A stretch of 64,000 nucleotides of DNA from Polynucleobacter sp. (GCF_030693775.1 NZ_JAUXZY010000005.1:1-64000), one strand, 5' to 3'. Shown: positions 8,721 to 18,221, numbered from the stretch's first letter. Notes: generated by a model not told the origin, from the sequence alone. Program-made: numbers and translations.

Positions 8721-9749
8721 ATGCCATTTTCTGAGTTAGACAAGAAAATTCTGAGTTTAAAAAATAAATATGAAAACGGTGGTGACATATCGTTAAACAT
8801 TGATGAGCTTTTAAAGATCTCAAAGTCTTTTTTACAATTAGAAAAGCCTAGTCACTTCAAGCCATTTATTGAAAACCATTTTTTATCTTTATTACAAAAA
8901 TATAAGATTGATTCTGGTTGTATCGCTGAAATTGGTGGCCATAAAAATTCTTTTTTACACCGGTTTGTCAAATTCGACACAAAATTTATATCTCTTTTCC
9001 CTTTTAAAGATGAAAGATATATTGTTGGAGATATATCAAATTGCCCTCACATAGAGTCCAATACCTTCGATGCAGTAATCAGTGTAAGTGTACTGGAGCA
9101 TGTAAAAGACATTAGAGGCGCAGCAAATGAAATTTCGCGAATACTAAAGCCTGGAGGGGTTACTTTTCATGTAGTTCCTTTTAGCTATTTTTTTCACGGT
9201 GCGCCAGTAGATTACTGGCGTGTAACAACGTCGGCAATGGAGGATATGTTCCCATTATTGGATACGGAAGAGTGTTTTTTTTACTCCAAAAATCGAAGGC
9301 GCAATAATATAGGAAGCAATACAAATCCAGTGGATGGGGATGGAGGAGCTCAATTCCAGGTTGATGCATTAGGTGGCTGGCGAGAAAACTGGTTCACAGT
9401 TTATACAGGCATAAAGCCTGAGAATGGGTTGAAGAGATTTAAAGAAAAATTGCAAAACCAAGCAGCGGTTGACCTAGTAAAAAAATTCTCAGAAGATGGA
9501 TTGGATATAAATGCATCAGTTCATCTAACTGAAAATATACTTAAACACATTGATTTTGATTTGACCTCAAAATTTATTATTCTTGACATGCCAAATAAAA
9601 ACGCGTCAACATTAAATTTCCATAACATTTGGAATCTATGGGTCAATAGAAGTAAAAAAACATATTCACCTTCAGTGCAAAGACATAATCTTTTTGAAGT
9701 TATCAAGCATAAACATTTTTACAAGGCATACACAAATTTGCTGAAATAA
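8721..9749 (+). CDS. Class I SAM-dependent methyltransferase (Methyltransf_11-like)
   Basis: Probable methyltransferase acting on a glycan or its precursor. It shows a modified motif I (IAEIGGHKNSF, about 68-78), an acidic GDIS strand, DAVISVSVLEHVKD and ISRILKPGGV, all in the order of Methyltransf_11 proteins. The C-terminal ~150 residues are unassigned. The ATG directly follows the stop of the glycosyltransferase gene (TAAATG), so the two are co-transcribed. Substrate unknown. Confidence 0.65.
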   Translation: MPFSELDKKILSLKNKYENGGDISLNIDELLKISKSFLQLEKPSHFKPFIENHFLSLLQKYKIDSGCIAEIGGHKNSFLHRFVKFDTKFISLFPFKDERYIVGDISNCPHIESNTFDAVISVSVLEHVKDIRGAANEISRILKPGGVTFHVVPFSYFFHGAPVDYWRVTTSAMEDMFPLLDTEECFFYSKNRRRNNIGSNTNPVDGDGGAQFQVDALGGWRENWFTVYTGIKPENGLKRFKEKLQNQAAVDLVKKFSEDGLDINASVHLTENILKHIDFDLTSKFIILDMPNKNASTLNFHNIWNLWVNRSKKTYSPSVQRHNLFEVIKHKHFYKAYTNLLK

Positions 9750-9855
9750 TACAGCCAATGCAATTAAAAATTAATAATTTTTTAAAGACTGAAAACTTAC
9801 ATAGTACGAACAATATAAAGTTTTTAATAATTAGCATAAAAAGGGTTAGCGCAAT

Positions 9856-10956
9856 TTGAATGCAAGGATTTTCTTCATTGGTTTTAAGAGGTGGAAATTT
9901 CTAATGCTTCGCCTAATTTTTTCAAGCAATGAAAATCAATGTATTTTCGTAAAAAAAAATACTCTTGAAGGCATAGAGGTTAATGCCAAAGATTGCTTTG
10001 TTTTTTGGGGGCATACTGTACCTTTTGAAATTCTGAAAATTGCAAATCAGCATAAAGTAAAGATTCTAAGATTAGAAGATGGATTTATTAGATCAGTTGG
10101 ATTGGGCTCAGATCTTATTCCACCACTCTCGTTAGTTGCAGATCAATCTGGAATGTACTTTGACAGTAGTAAACCAAGCGATTTAGAAGAGCTACTCCAA
10201 AGGCATTCATTTTCAAATAATGAGTTATCTAGGGCCAAAGAAGTTCACCGCATGATAGTGCGTAATAAAATCACGAAATATAATATTGAGCCTAACAGAA
10301 CTGTCAGCTGGAATACTTTAAACAAAGTAGCCGTCCTTGTAGTTGGTCAGGTTGAAAATGACGCATCGATACTTGCTGGCGCCAAAGGAAGAGTTCGAAC
10401 AAATTTGGAGCTGCTTAAAGCTGCACATGAAATGCATCCAGATGCATTTATTGTATACAAACCACACCCTGATGTGCACATGAATAATAGGAAAGGTTAT
10501 ATCAACCCCAAGCAAATTTATCTTTATGCAAACCATACTGAAATAAATGCATCAATCATAAGCTGTATTGAGGCTTCGGATTTTATCCATACAATTACCT
10601 CACTTTCCGGATTTGATGGCTTACTAAGGCAAAAAAAAGTCTTTGTCCATGGAGATCCTTTTTACGCGGGGTGGGGACTCACAATAGATCTTGGCTTAAG
10701 CGAACAATGCCGTCAAAGAAGAACTCGCAAATTAAGCATTACTGAACTCATTGCAGGGGCTCTTATAAAGTATCCACTCTATTGGGATTGGAATACAAAA
10801 AAAATTACAACTTGTGAAGCGACTGTTTTAAGCATTACTAAATATAGTCGTAATATACATTTGGATATAAATCGTAGTAGATCTCGAATCATTTTTCTTA
10901 AAAGAAAGTTTAATAAATTTATGATGCTCTTCAAAATATACCTTGGTCATTTATAG
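9856..10956 (+). CDS. Single-module KpsC-like capsule (Kdo-transferase family) protein
   Basis: Related to one glycosyltransferase module of KpsC/LipA. It has RIFFIGFKRWK at the N terminus, LRLEDGFIRSVGLGSD at 72-86, VVGQVENDASI near 162 and YKPHPD near 201-206. FYAGWGLT and the C-terminal RTRKLSITELIAGALI follow. KpsC family members add beta-Kdo to the lipid anchor of capsules. This half-length copy (366 residues) sits just before full-length kpsC and may add another Kdo or work in the repeat unit. Translation appears to begin at TTG (9856): AAGGG lies ~10 bases before it and the protein start matches the family. The next in-frame ATG would cut the first beta strand. Confidence 0.72.
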   Translation: MNARIFFIGFKRWKFLMLRLIFSSNENQCIFVKKNTLEGIEVNAKDCFVFWGHTVPFEILKIANQHKVKILRLEDGFIRSVGLGSDLIPPLSLVADQSGMYFDSSKPSDLEELLQRHSFSNNELSRAKEVHRMIVRNKITKYNIEPNRTVSWNTLNKVAVLVVGQVENDASILAGAKGRVRTNLELLKAAHEMHPDAFIVYKPHPDVHMNNRKGYINPKQIYLYANHTEINASIISCIEASDFIHTITSLSGFDGLLRQKKVFVHGDPFYAGWGLTIDLGLSEQCRQRRTRKLSITELIAGALIKYPLYWDWNTKKITTCEATVLSITKYSRNIHLDINRSRSRIIFLKRKFNKFMMLFKIYLGHL

Positions 10957-11020
10957 CCTCATTTATTCTGATAAATTTTTTCTTTAAAATTTCAACAATA
11001 TTTTTAAAGATAAACAATAG

Positions 11021-13183
11021 ATGCCTTCGTCTCCCGCTCTTTCTTTTTATTCAAATTCTCCATCCCCATTGCATCCTTTTAATGAGACAGGATCTTGTTT
11101 CGGAGTGCTATCTTGGGGGATCTATCGTCAGGATGTAGGAAATTTTTTTCCGAAATGTGATTTAAAAAGTCCGCTTGGTTTGCGATTTTCATATAAGTTA
11201 GATGGGGTCCTTACCTGGGGAGCAAAACCTAGTGGATTTTCGGCAAATGCTTTGGCAACGCGCCTATCTATCCCTTTGCTGCGAATTGAGGATGGTTTCT
11301 TGTACGGCCTAGAGCCAGCTTCACGCCGCATGAGTTTAGTGGTCGATGATGTAGGCATTTATTACGATGCGAGGCTTCCTTCTAGATTAGAGTTGTTAAT
11401 TTCTGACCCCCTCAACACAGATCAACTTGTTAGAGCCCGGTCGGTGCAAGCTCTATGGACTCAGTATGGCATCTCGAAATACAATCATGCACCCAATTGG
11501 CTTCGCAGCAATGATGCCTGGTTTAGCTCTCCCTTTATTTTATTAATTGACCAAACCCGCGGCGATCAGTCGATTACTGGGGCTTTAGCCGATGAATCCT
11601 CTTTTACAGCCATGCTTGAAGCTGCGCTAACCCAAATGGCAATCGAACATATTGTGATTAAGGTTCATCCGGAGGTGGCGCGCGGCACGAAATTAGGGCA
11701 CTTTGATGTCGCTCCAGACTCCGCTATTGCGTGTAATCCACGCATTCGGGTACTGGTGGATGACTATAGTTTGCCAAGTGTTATCAAAGAAGCCAGCGCA
11801 GTTTATACCGTTAGCTCGCAAGCAGGTTTTGAGGCCCTCTTATGGGGTAAGCAGGTGCACACTTTTGGTATACCCTTTTATGCAGGCTGGGGGCTAACTC
11901 AGGACTTTCTTCCCAAACCTAGACGGCGCTGCGACATTTCTTTAGAGCAGCTCATTCATGCCGCTCTCATTGCCTACCCTCGATACCTTCACCCAGAAAC
12001 CAGTCGCTTATGCGAGGTTGAAGATCTAATCGCGTATTTGGGGTTTCAGCGCATGATGCGAAGCCGCTTTCACCTACCACTGATGCCGCTAGGTTTTTCT
12101 AAAAACAAACTACGTCACTTAAGGTGCTTTACTCAGGGCGCTCAGTGGATTGATGGCAATCATAATGATCATCCCTCACTAGGTGGCAATTCGACTGATG
12201 ACACTTCTGGTCATAAGAATGGCATCGAGGTTCGCTGGGGAGGCGCGCATTCGCACAACACCGATTTCTCTGTCAATTTTGAGCGCATTCAGGTTGAGGA
12301 TGGGTTTATACGGTCCATTGGCCTTGGGGCGGCACTAGCCAAACCTTACTCTTGGGTTTTTGATCGCCGTGGCATTTACTATGATGCGCGTTCGATTAGC
12401 GATCTAGAGCATATTTTGCAGAGCACTGTATTTGATAAGCAATTGCTGGCTAGGGCTGCTTTATTGCAAGTGCAGTTGATTGCACTGGATATCAGTAAAT
12501 ACAATTTAACAAAAACGAAAGCTGCACAAAGTGATTTAGCGGCATTAAAAATGATTCGGGAAGTACATCCCAACCGCTCTTGTTTACTTGTCATCGGTCA
12601 AGTCGAAGCCGATGCATCGATCAAGTATGGAGGCGTTGATGTACTCACCAATAGCGCTCTTCTGGAGGCTGTTCGAGAACAATATCCCGATGCATTTATT
12701 GTTTATAAACCCCATCCAGATATTGCTACATCGGCACGCTTTAGCGGTGGTGACTCCGCTGATCATCAAAAAAAATATGATCTAATCATTTCTGATATTG
12801 CGCTAGTTGACTGTTTGCCATTCGTGGATTCACTCCATACCATCAGCTCGCTCTCTGGATTTGAGGCATTAATCCGGGGCACTCCTGTTTTTTGTTATGG
12901 TCTACCGTTTTATGCAGGCTGGGGGCTGACGCAGGATCGCTATCAAATCGATCGTAGAACCCGGAAACTAACGGTTTTGGAGTTGATTGCGAGTTGCTTA
13001 ATTTTGTACCCCAGTTACCTCCATCCAAAAAGTGGGTTGTACTGTACTCCTGAGTCATTAATTGCCGCCCTGCAAGCCATGAAACGTAATCCAAAAAGCT
13101 TGTTTTACACGTTATCGAATGGATTTATCGCCGCTTGTTTAGCTAAGCTAATGGGGCTCATCCATCGCCTCAAGGGAATATAG
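11021..13183 (+). CDS. kpsC: Capsule beta-Kdo transferase KpsC (two-module)
   Basis: Full-length KpsC/LipA homolog of 720 residues with two homologous modules. KpsC builds the poly-Kdo linker on the phosphatidylglycerol anchor of ABC-exported capsules, together with KpsS. Module 1 has RIEDGFLYG (88-96), IKVHPEVARG and FYAGWGLTQDF. Module 2 has VEDGFIRSIGLG, VIGQVEADASI, VYKPHPD, TISSLSGFEAL and FYAGWGLTQDR. Both modules have the acidic EDGF and HP motifs expected of active sites. Base composition is closer to the rest of the chromosome than the AT-rich genes upstream. Confidence 0.9.
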   Translation: MPSSPALSFYSNSPSPLHPFNETGSCFGVLSWGIYRQDVGNFFPKCDLKSPLGLRFSYKLDGVLTWGAKPSGFSANALATRLSIPLLRIEDGFLYGLEPASRRMSLVVDDVGIYYDARLPSRLELLISDPLNTDQLVRARSVQALWTQYGISKYNHAPNWLRSNDAWFSSPFILLIDQTRGDQSITGALADESSFTAMLEAALTQMAIEHIVIKVHPEVARGTKLGHFDVAPDSAIACNPRIRVLVDDYSLPSVIKEASAVYTVSSQAGFEALLWGKQVHTFGIPFYAGWGLTQDFLPKPRRRCDISLEQLIHAALIAYPRYLHPETSRLCEVEDLIAYLGFQRMMRSRFHLPLMPLGFSKNKLRHLRCFTQGAQWIDGNHNDHPSLGGNSTDDTSGHKNGIEVRWGGAHSHNTDFSVNFERIQVEDGFIRSIGLGAALAKPYSWVFDRRGIYYDARSISDLEHILQSTVFDKQLLARAALLQVQLIALDISKYNLTKTKAAQSDLAALKMIREVHPNRSCLLVIGQVEADASIKYGGVDVLTNSALLEAVREQYPDAFIVYKPHPDIATSARFSGGDSADHQKKYDLIISDIALVDCLPFVDSLHTISSLSGFEALIRGTPVFCYGLPFYAGWGLTQDRYQIDRRTRKLTVLELIASCLILYPSYLHPKSGLYCTPESLIAALQAMKRNPKSLFYTLSNGFIAACLAKLMGLIHRLKGI

Positions 13184-13318
13184 GAGGATCGTTGTATTGC
13201 GTTTGAGCGAATTTAGGCATTGCCCCACTTTGTTGTTGTTTAGAAATGAATACAACTTTAGTTGTTATTTAGACTGTTACTAAAAATTACAATAAAATTT
13301 TATTTGTGGAGTCTCCAG

Positions 13319-14011
13319 ATGCCTATTGCAAAGTTTAATCTTCGCCTTACCTTAGCTCTTGCATGCCTTAGCGGTGCATCAGCATCTGCCCTCGCCCAAA
13401 ACGCATTGGCGGGTTTTTATGGTCAAGTAGGTATTGGGTACGAGCGAACCAATACCAGCAATAATTCGGTTGTCTCTAGTGCTGGAGGCAGTTCTGTAAT
13501 CTTAAACCCGACCGGATCTAATCCGCACCGCTCTAACTTTGCCGGCGCTATTGGTATTGGTCTGTATGTACCCATTCATGCTGATTTTTTGCTTGGCTTA
13601 GGCGCCGAATATGAGCCGCTCAGCCAGCAGACATCTAGCTACACGGTTGCTAGTCCTGGTCAAGCTTCGCTCAATGGTAGCTATAAAGTATCCAATCGAT
13701 ACAACCTCTTTTTCTCCCCAGCCATTGCAGTGAATCAAACGGGGCTTGCATATGCCAAGGTTGGCTTTACAGGACAAACTCTACAAGGCAATAGTGGGTT
13801 TTTAAGTCCGCTGAATCAAAATCAAACGGGTTATTCACTGGGTTTAGGCTATCGCCAAGTAATTCAGGGTGGTCTGTATGGTTTTGTGGAAGCCAACTAC
13901 TACAGCTATAGCAAGCCAAATGCCGGTATTACTTCAGGTAATACCACTTATGCCGTTAATCCAGGCGTTAGCGCATACAACGGCTTGATTGGGGTTGGGT
14001 ATCGGTTTTAA
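13319..14011 (+). CDS. Outer-membrane beta-barrel protein of unknown function
   Basis: The ATG at 13319 has GGAG about 8 bases before it and gives a clean signal peptide with cleavage after SALAQ, so I prefer it to an in-frame TTG at 13262. The mature protein (~205 residues) alternates Gly/aromatic strands such as GFYGQVGIGYE, GAIGIGLYVP and YSLGLGYRQV and ends in aromatic YRF, a typical barrel-assembly signal. It resembles small eight-stranded barrels. It sits between kpsC and kpsS, so a role in capsule attachment or secretion is possible, but nothing shows it directly. Confidence 0.7.
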   Translation: MPIAKFNLRLTLALACLSGASASALAQNALAGFYGQVGIGYERTNTSNNSVVSSAGGSSVILNPTGSNPHRSNFAGAIGIGLYVPIHADFLLGLGAEYEPLSQQTSSYTVASPGQASLNGSYKVSNRYNLFFSPAIAVNQTGLAYAKVGFTGQTLQGNSGFLSPLNQNQTGYSLGLGYRQVIQGGLYGFVEANYYSYSKPNAGITSGNTTYAVNPGVSAYNGLIGVGYRF

Positions 14012-14025
14012 TTCGGGGCATTCGC

Positions 14026-15336
14026 ATGGCTTATCTGAATGCCGAACTGATAGACAGGCGGGCACCATCGCCCGCCTCGACTATTAGGCGAGCCATTCGG
14101 CAGGATGGGTTTAATCGCACTTTATTATTCAGTGATCTACCGAATTACAGCGATATTTTACTTTTGCAAGGGCCCGTTGGCCCGTTCTTTTCGAAGTTAG
14201 GGCACTACTGGCGTAATCGCGGAGCGAAAGTAACTAAAGTCAACTTCAATAGCGGAGATGACCTTTTCTACCCCCCTATTGGTCATTCGGTTATTCAGTA
14301 CAAAGGTCGACTTTCGCATTGGCCTCAATTCTTAACTTCTTTATTGGTTGAGCGCTCTATACGAGCTGTGTTTCTTTTTGGTGACTTCCGCAAAATTCAC
14401 CAGCCAGTTCACTCCCTTTGCGAGGCTCTTGGTATTGATGTATTTGTATTTGAAGAAGGCTACATTCGACCAGATCGCTTTACACTTGAAAAAAGTGGTG
14501 TGAATTACCACTCCATGCTAAGTCAGATGAATATGGATGCGATTCACAATCAGCGTGAATCAGGTCATGAGCCACCTATCAAGCGGCACTACGCCAACTC
14601 ATATTGGTATATGGTGCGATGGGCAATTGCGTATTGGTTTCGAGGCCTCCGGAATCAATCGCATTATCCCGATTACACGCATCACCGTCATCTAGATGCT
14701 CGTATGGGATTGCGCTGGACAAGGGCTTTTTTGCGGTACTGGCTATACAAGCTAAGCGAATATTCCGTTAAAAGTCGACTGCTGCATTCAAAAAAGCAAG
14801 ACGCGAATTCTCGGTATTTTTTAGTACCCTTGCAAGTGCATGATGATGCTCAAATGACTGCTCATTCAGACTTTACTTCAATTGAAGAAGTCATTGAAAC
14901 GGTGATCAGCTCATTTAGTACGCATATCCACAATTCCAAGCGATCAGACATCCTCATTATCAAGCACCATCCAATGGATCGGGGACACACTAACTTTAAG
15001 CGCTTTATCCGCGATATAGCCAAGCTATACCGACTTGAGCAGCGCGTGATTTACGTGCACGATTTATCACTACCGGCTCTACTTGGCAAAGTATCGGGCT
15101 GCATTACCGTTAATTCCACCATCGGGTTACAAGCCCTCTATCGCAATGTGCCTACCATTAATTTAGGGCGGTCTTTTTATGACAAGCCCGGTATTACTTT
15201 TCAGGGGACGCTAGATGAATTTTGGTATAGCGAGGCCAAAGTGGATGGGGAGAAGGTGAAAGCGTTACGTAACTATCTCCTACACCACACCCAGGTAAAC
15301 GGATCTTTGTATGATCCAGCCTACCAAATTGACTGA
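14026..15336 (+). CDS. kpsS: Capsule polysaccharide export/Kdo-transferase protein KpsS
   Basis: KpsS/LipB family protein that adds the first Kdo of the capsule lipid linker and works with KpsC. The 436 residues carry the family hallmark LLLQGPVGPFFSKLGHYWRNRG (spanning ~46-67) and VNFNSGDDLFYP. FVFEEGYIRPDRFTLE, IIKHHPMDRG and the glycan-binding-like VNSTIGLQALYRN follow. It closes the capsule locus; no partner gene follows on this strand. Confidence 0.88.
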   Translation: MAYLNAELIDRRAPSPASTIRRAIRQDGFNRTLLFSDLPNYSDILLLQGPVGPFFSKLGHYWRNRGAKVTKVNFNSGDDLFYPPIGHSVIQYKGRLSHWPQFLTSLLVERSIRAVFLFGDFRKIHQPVHSLCEALGIDVFVFEEGYIRPDRFTLEKSGVNYHSMLSQMNMDAIHNQRESGHEPPIKRHYANSYWYMVRWAIAYWFRGLRNQSHYPDYTHHRHLDARMGLRWTRAFLRYWLYKLSEYSVKSRLLHSKKQDANSRYFLVPLQVHDDAQMTAHSDFTSIEEVIETVISSFSTHIHNSKRSDILIIKHHPMDRGHTNFKRFIRDIAKLYRLEQRVIYVHDLSLPALLGKVSGCITVNSTIGLQALYRNVPTINLGRSFYDKPGITFQGTLDEFWYSEAKVDGEKVKALRNYLLHHTQVNGSLYDPAYQID

Positions 15337-15476
15337 GCACTACATCCCGATTGCTAGTACCAGGTAATAGCTTAGCACCGCACCCCGATATGGACAGGCA
15401 TGAGACAAGTCAAATATAACGTGCTAGAAAACCAAAACAAGGGATTTCAGGCTTTAAATGAAGGGGCTAGAATCGG

Positions 15477-15504
15477 TTGAAATTAGCTAAAAATTGTATA
15501 TAAT
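15477..15504 (+). promoter_or_regulatory. Sigma70-like promoter for a short transcript
   Basis: TTGAAA at 15477-15482 and a perfect TATAAT at 15499-15504, spaced by 16 bases. Transcription would start near 15511 and meet the terminator at 15538-15570. No ORF lies between. Confidence 0.5.
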
Positions 15505-15510
15505 CTAGTT

Positions 15511-15570
15511 AAGGACTGGGGATTCTCGGTCGACATTAAGCTCCGGTTTTCCGGGGCTTTTTGTTTTTTT
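15511..15570 (+). ncRNA. Candidate small RNA (~60 nt)
   Basis: A promoter-terminator pair brackets about 60 bases without a reading frame. The 3' half is the intrinsic terminator stem. The 5' part (near 15516-15535) would be single-stranded and could pair with targets or Hfq. It points toward the 3' end of the DUF3800 gene on the other strand. It could also be a leaderless remnant, such as an old tRNA/sRNA terminator; expression is not shown by sequence. Confidence 0.35.
15538..15570 (+). terminator. Rho-independent terminator
   Basis: A stem of nine pairs (15538-15546 with 15551-15559, one G-U) closes a TTTT loop and is followed by TTTTTGTTTTTTT. It would end either the candidate small RNA or the capsule transcript 200 bases upstream. 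Confidence 0.85.
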
Positions 15571-15572
15571 GT

Positions 15573-16343
15573 TTAAGGAAACTTCTTTAAACCCCAGCCA
15601 TCGACTCTCCCACCCTTCTTCAATAATTTGTCCTTGAGCCCTTGAACTGCCCTATTGGGTTGCTCGGGTTTAAGTACAGAAACGCCCACTGGCCTTGCTA
15701 CCAAGTCAGCAATTTGCAGGCCGCTTGAATTAGATTTCTTGTCGGCAAAGATGATCTCAAAGTTCAATTTTTCTCGGTCATAGTTCGCACCCCCACAGAT
15801 ACGCCTAAATTCCAGCTCTAGCTCATTGTCTTCAGCGTTGCCTCGCTTTTCGACAATGACATGTAAGGCAGGGTTAACGAACGCTTTGGCCGGATCAAAA
15901 TCAGCCCACTCACCCTCTTGAATCAAAAATGCCTTTACCCGCTCGAGACCAAACTCTAAACCCAAGTGATATGGGTTTATTGGATTTGTATATTGCTTTT
16001 TATGTTCATCTTTATTAATCACAACACAAACCATATGAAATGGAAGCTCTTTAATAATGTCTGTCAGCTCATTCAAGAAAGCCTCCTTTAAAGCAGGCTT
16101 TTTTAGAAACGCAAAATGGCCGACATCCCTTCTAATGTCCCGCTCATGCAGAATGACTTGATCATGGCCAAAGTGGTTAAATTTAAACCGCTGAATAGCC
16201 GGAGTTATCTTGGTCATATAGTCGGTCTTTTTTGCAATCAAAAAAGCCAAAACAAATAATGGGTAATCAGGGTCAATATTACCCATGGATGGAGACCCGC
16301 TCTCATCCACAAATACCAAATAATTGCTCAACCCTCTGCTCAT
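15573..16343 (-). CDS. DUF3800 domain protein
   Basis: 256-residue protein of the DUF3800 family, which often occurs near mobile or defence genes. It has the N-terminal FVDESG motif (residues 11-16), HERDIRR, VVINKDEH and the C-terminal GLQIADLVA motif. The acidic and His residues suggest a metal-dependent RNase H-like fold as proposed for the family; activity unproven. A perfect 17-bp palindrome lies 42 bases upstream of its ATG. It is transcribed toward the capsule locus and lies just outside the 44-bp tRNA repeat at 16539. Confidence 0.75.
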   Translation of the reverse strand: MSRGLSNYLVFVDESGSPSMGNIDPDYPLFVLAFLIAKKTDYMTKITPAIQRFKFNHFGHDQVILHERDIRRDVGHFAFLKKPALKEAFLNELTDIIKELPFHMVCVVINKDEHKKQYTNPINPYHLGLEFGLERVKAFLIQEGEWADFDPAKAFVNPALHVIVEKRGNAEDNELELEFRRICGGANYDREKLNFEIIFADKKSNSSGLQIADLVARPVGVSVLKPEQPNRAVQGLKDKLLKKGGRVDGWGLKKFP

Positions 16344-16384
16344 TTAAAACTCCTATGCAATAGGCCATTTTAAATCCTCTAAAC

Positions 16385-16401
16385 CGTTACTTAAAGTAAC
16401 G
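16385..16401. promoter_or_regulatory. Perfect 17-bp palindrome upstream of the DUF3800 gene
   Basis: CGTTACTT-A-AAGTAACG reads the same on both strands around one central base and lies 42 bases before the DUF3800 start codon. It is a good candidate operator. Confidence 0.45.
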
Positions 16402-16538
16402 CTTATAAGATCGAAATCCGACCCTCAGATTCAAACTTTGCACCAAAATGCAATCGCACACTCAATCGCACAGTCATTTTTTAGCCATGTAGACCATTGA
16501 TTTACATATAGTTTTGAAGAGCCACGACTTCTTTTAAT

Positions 16539-16582
16539 CCGTTGGTCGCGAGTTCGAATCTCGCCCGACCCACCAGTAATAC
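16539..16582 (+). repeat. tRNA-Lys 3'-end fragment, left attachment-like direct repeat
   Basis: 44 bases identical to 24370-24413. They cover the end of the anticodon stem, variable region, T arm (GCGAG-TTCGAAT-CTCGC), acceptor strand CCGACCC, A and CCA, plus GTAATAC. Just before it CTTTTAAT matches the tRNA-Lys (TTT) anticodon loop, but no matching 5' acceptor strand (GGGTCG) lies upstream. This is thus a fragment, not a working tRNA gene. Integrative elements commonly leave such duplications. Confidence 0.85.
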
Positions 16583-16616
16583 AAAGGGATCACAGAAATG
16601 TGGTCCCTTTTCTTTT
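16583..16616 (+). terminator. Terminator after the left tRNA-Lys fragment
   Basis: A 12-pair stem (16583-16594 with 16599-16610, one G-U) with a GAAA loop, followed by TTCTTTT. It begins immediately after the repeat and differs from the terminator that follows the right copy. Confidence 0.8.
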
Positions 16617-16787
16617 GGCTGCATGGAATGTGTTGGCAACTGTGTGGACTCAATAGGTGATTTATTGGACCGTGATGGATCAGGATGAGAGGCGCTGGGT
16701 TACCGTTTGGACTATGAGCGTCTCTTGCTAGTGGTAGAGCGGCCTTCAATGTAAATGCTATAGTGAGTCAGAGGAATCAATCTATAT

Positions 16788-18218
16788 ATGGCGCTAGCAC
16801 AAAACCCAATAACTCTAAGTAAACAATTTCAAATTGATCGCGAAGCCCTATCCCGATTAGATGTTCTTGATATCACGCTAACACTTGATACCAAACTCTT
16901 TGTTGATCCCCTGTTGCTCAAAGAAAGTCGGCACTCTGAATTCAATAAAAACGCTGTACAACAATATCGAACTCATTTTGAAACGATCATCAAATTACTA
17001 ACCGGCAGTAAATATAAAGGTGATGCCGCTTGGCGAGCTTCAGAAAAAATGCTCGCATTCCCAGAGATTAATGGAACATGTCTAGGCTATGGTGGCGGCT
17101 CTATTCATGGGAGTGGATTTGGATCAAAATTAAGCGATAGAATTTTGAATGTTGCATCAGAGATTATTCAGATTGGCATTGATGACCCTGATCTCTTTAT
17201 TGCAATGTCTATATTTGAATCAGATATTGGCCCCGATAGAATCAGCGATATGACAACTAACATTGTCATAAAGGCCATTTCCGAATTTAATGCGCGAATA
17301 CTTAAGGAGCTGGGTTTAGAGGGTGAGGATTTTGAACATGGATGCTACCTAAGGAATCCATTTGAGAGCAAAAGCACTCCTATCATTTTGCTGCCAAAAG
17401 ATATTCTTCGAGACCTGCCAATAGCCTCCGATTGGGATGGAATTGCAGCAGCAGCTAATCATAACGATGAGTTAAGGAGCAGAGTAAATAATCAGATTGC
17501 ATCGATATGGACAGTTAAATCCAAGAGAGAAAAGGGGCAATTGAAAGCTGAAGCACTTGCATCTCGAGATGCATTTAACACATTGCTGGATAGCATTAAA
17601 GCAGTAAAACCTAATCCATATGATAGCGATAACGATCCCTCTGGATTGGTTTCATGGGCAGCCAGAGGAGAAGAATTTACAAAACGATTCCCGATTAATC
17701 TACTTCATTGGAAATCGGGCGAATCAGTTGATGGATTTAATGTGGTGAAGGAGATTATTAAGCAATTTAGACATCTGATTGAGCATCTAGGAATGAACAA
17801 AGAACTTTATCAATCGGATGGTAGCCCAAGGAATGAGTCGTCTGCTCAACATTACTTTTTTATGGTTGCTTATTGCTACTGCAAGGCAAATAATTTAGAT
17901 ATATCTCCAGAGATTGATACGGGCACTGGGAAGATAGATTTTAAGTTTTCCAGAGGATTTAAAGAAAGGATTTTGGTTGAAATTAAACTATCAACAAATA
18001 GCAAAACTGTTGCTGGATATACCAAGCAACTAGAAATATACAAAACCTCACAACAAACTATGAAGGCATTTTATGTGGTTATAGATGTTGGCCTAATGGG
18101 GAATAAAGATAAAAAGTTGATTGAAACCAGAAACCAATATAGAGCAAATAAACTACCCATTTCAGAACTAGAAATGATTGATGGGACCATCAAAGCATCT
18201 GCAAGTAAGCGCCAATAG
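16788..18218 (+). CDS. Uncharacterised protein with a C-terminal PD-(D/E)XK-like nuclease motif
   Basis: 476 residues. I do not recognise the first ~350 residues, which are mainly helical with a Gly/Ser-rich turn (LGYGGGSIHGSGFGSK). Near the C terminus GKIDFKF with Asp384 and VEIKL with Glu398-x-Lys400 have the spacing of a PD-(D/E)XK nuclease core, followed by a helix with Gln (YTKQLEIY). A ribosome binding site GAGGAA lies about 12 bases before the ATG. It is the first gene inside the tRNA-bounded island and is convergent with a HAD phosphatase. A DNA- or RNA-cutting defence role is inference from motif and company. Confidence 0.55.
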   Translation: MALAQNPITLSKQFQIDREALSRLDVLDITLTLDTKLFVDPLLLKESRHSEFNKNAVQQYRTHFETIIKLLTGSKYKGDAAWRASEKMLAFPEINGTCLGYGGGSIHGSGFGSKLSDRILNVASEIIQIGIDDPDLFIAMSIFESDIGPDRISDMTTNIVIKAISEFNARILKELGLEGEDFEHGCYLRNPFESKSTPIILLPKDILRDLPIASDWDGIAAAANHNDELRSRVNNQIASIWTVKSKREKGQLKAEALASRDAFNTLLDSIKAVKPNPYDSDNDPSGLVSWAARGEEFTKRFPINLLHWKSGESVDGFNVVKEIIKQFRHLIEHLGMNKELYQSDGSPRNESSAQHYFFMVAYCYCKANNLDISPEIDTGTGKIDFKFSRGFKERILVEIKLSTNSKTVAGYTKQLEIYKTSQQTMKAFYVVIDVGLMGNKDKKLIETRNQYRANKLPISELEMIDGTIKASASKRQ

Positions 18219-18221
18219 AAA

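Noticed and set aside
16490..16575. Complete tRNA gene at the left repeat
   Set aside because: The 5' acceptor strand GGGTCG is missing and the D-arm region is not recognisable; only the 3' part matches tRNA-Lys.
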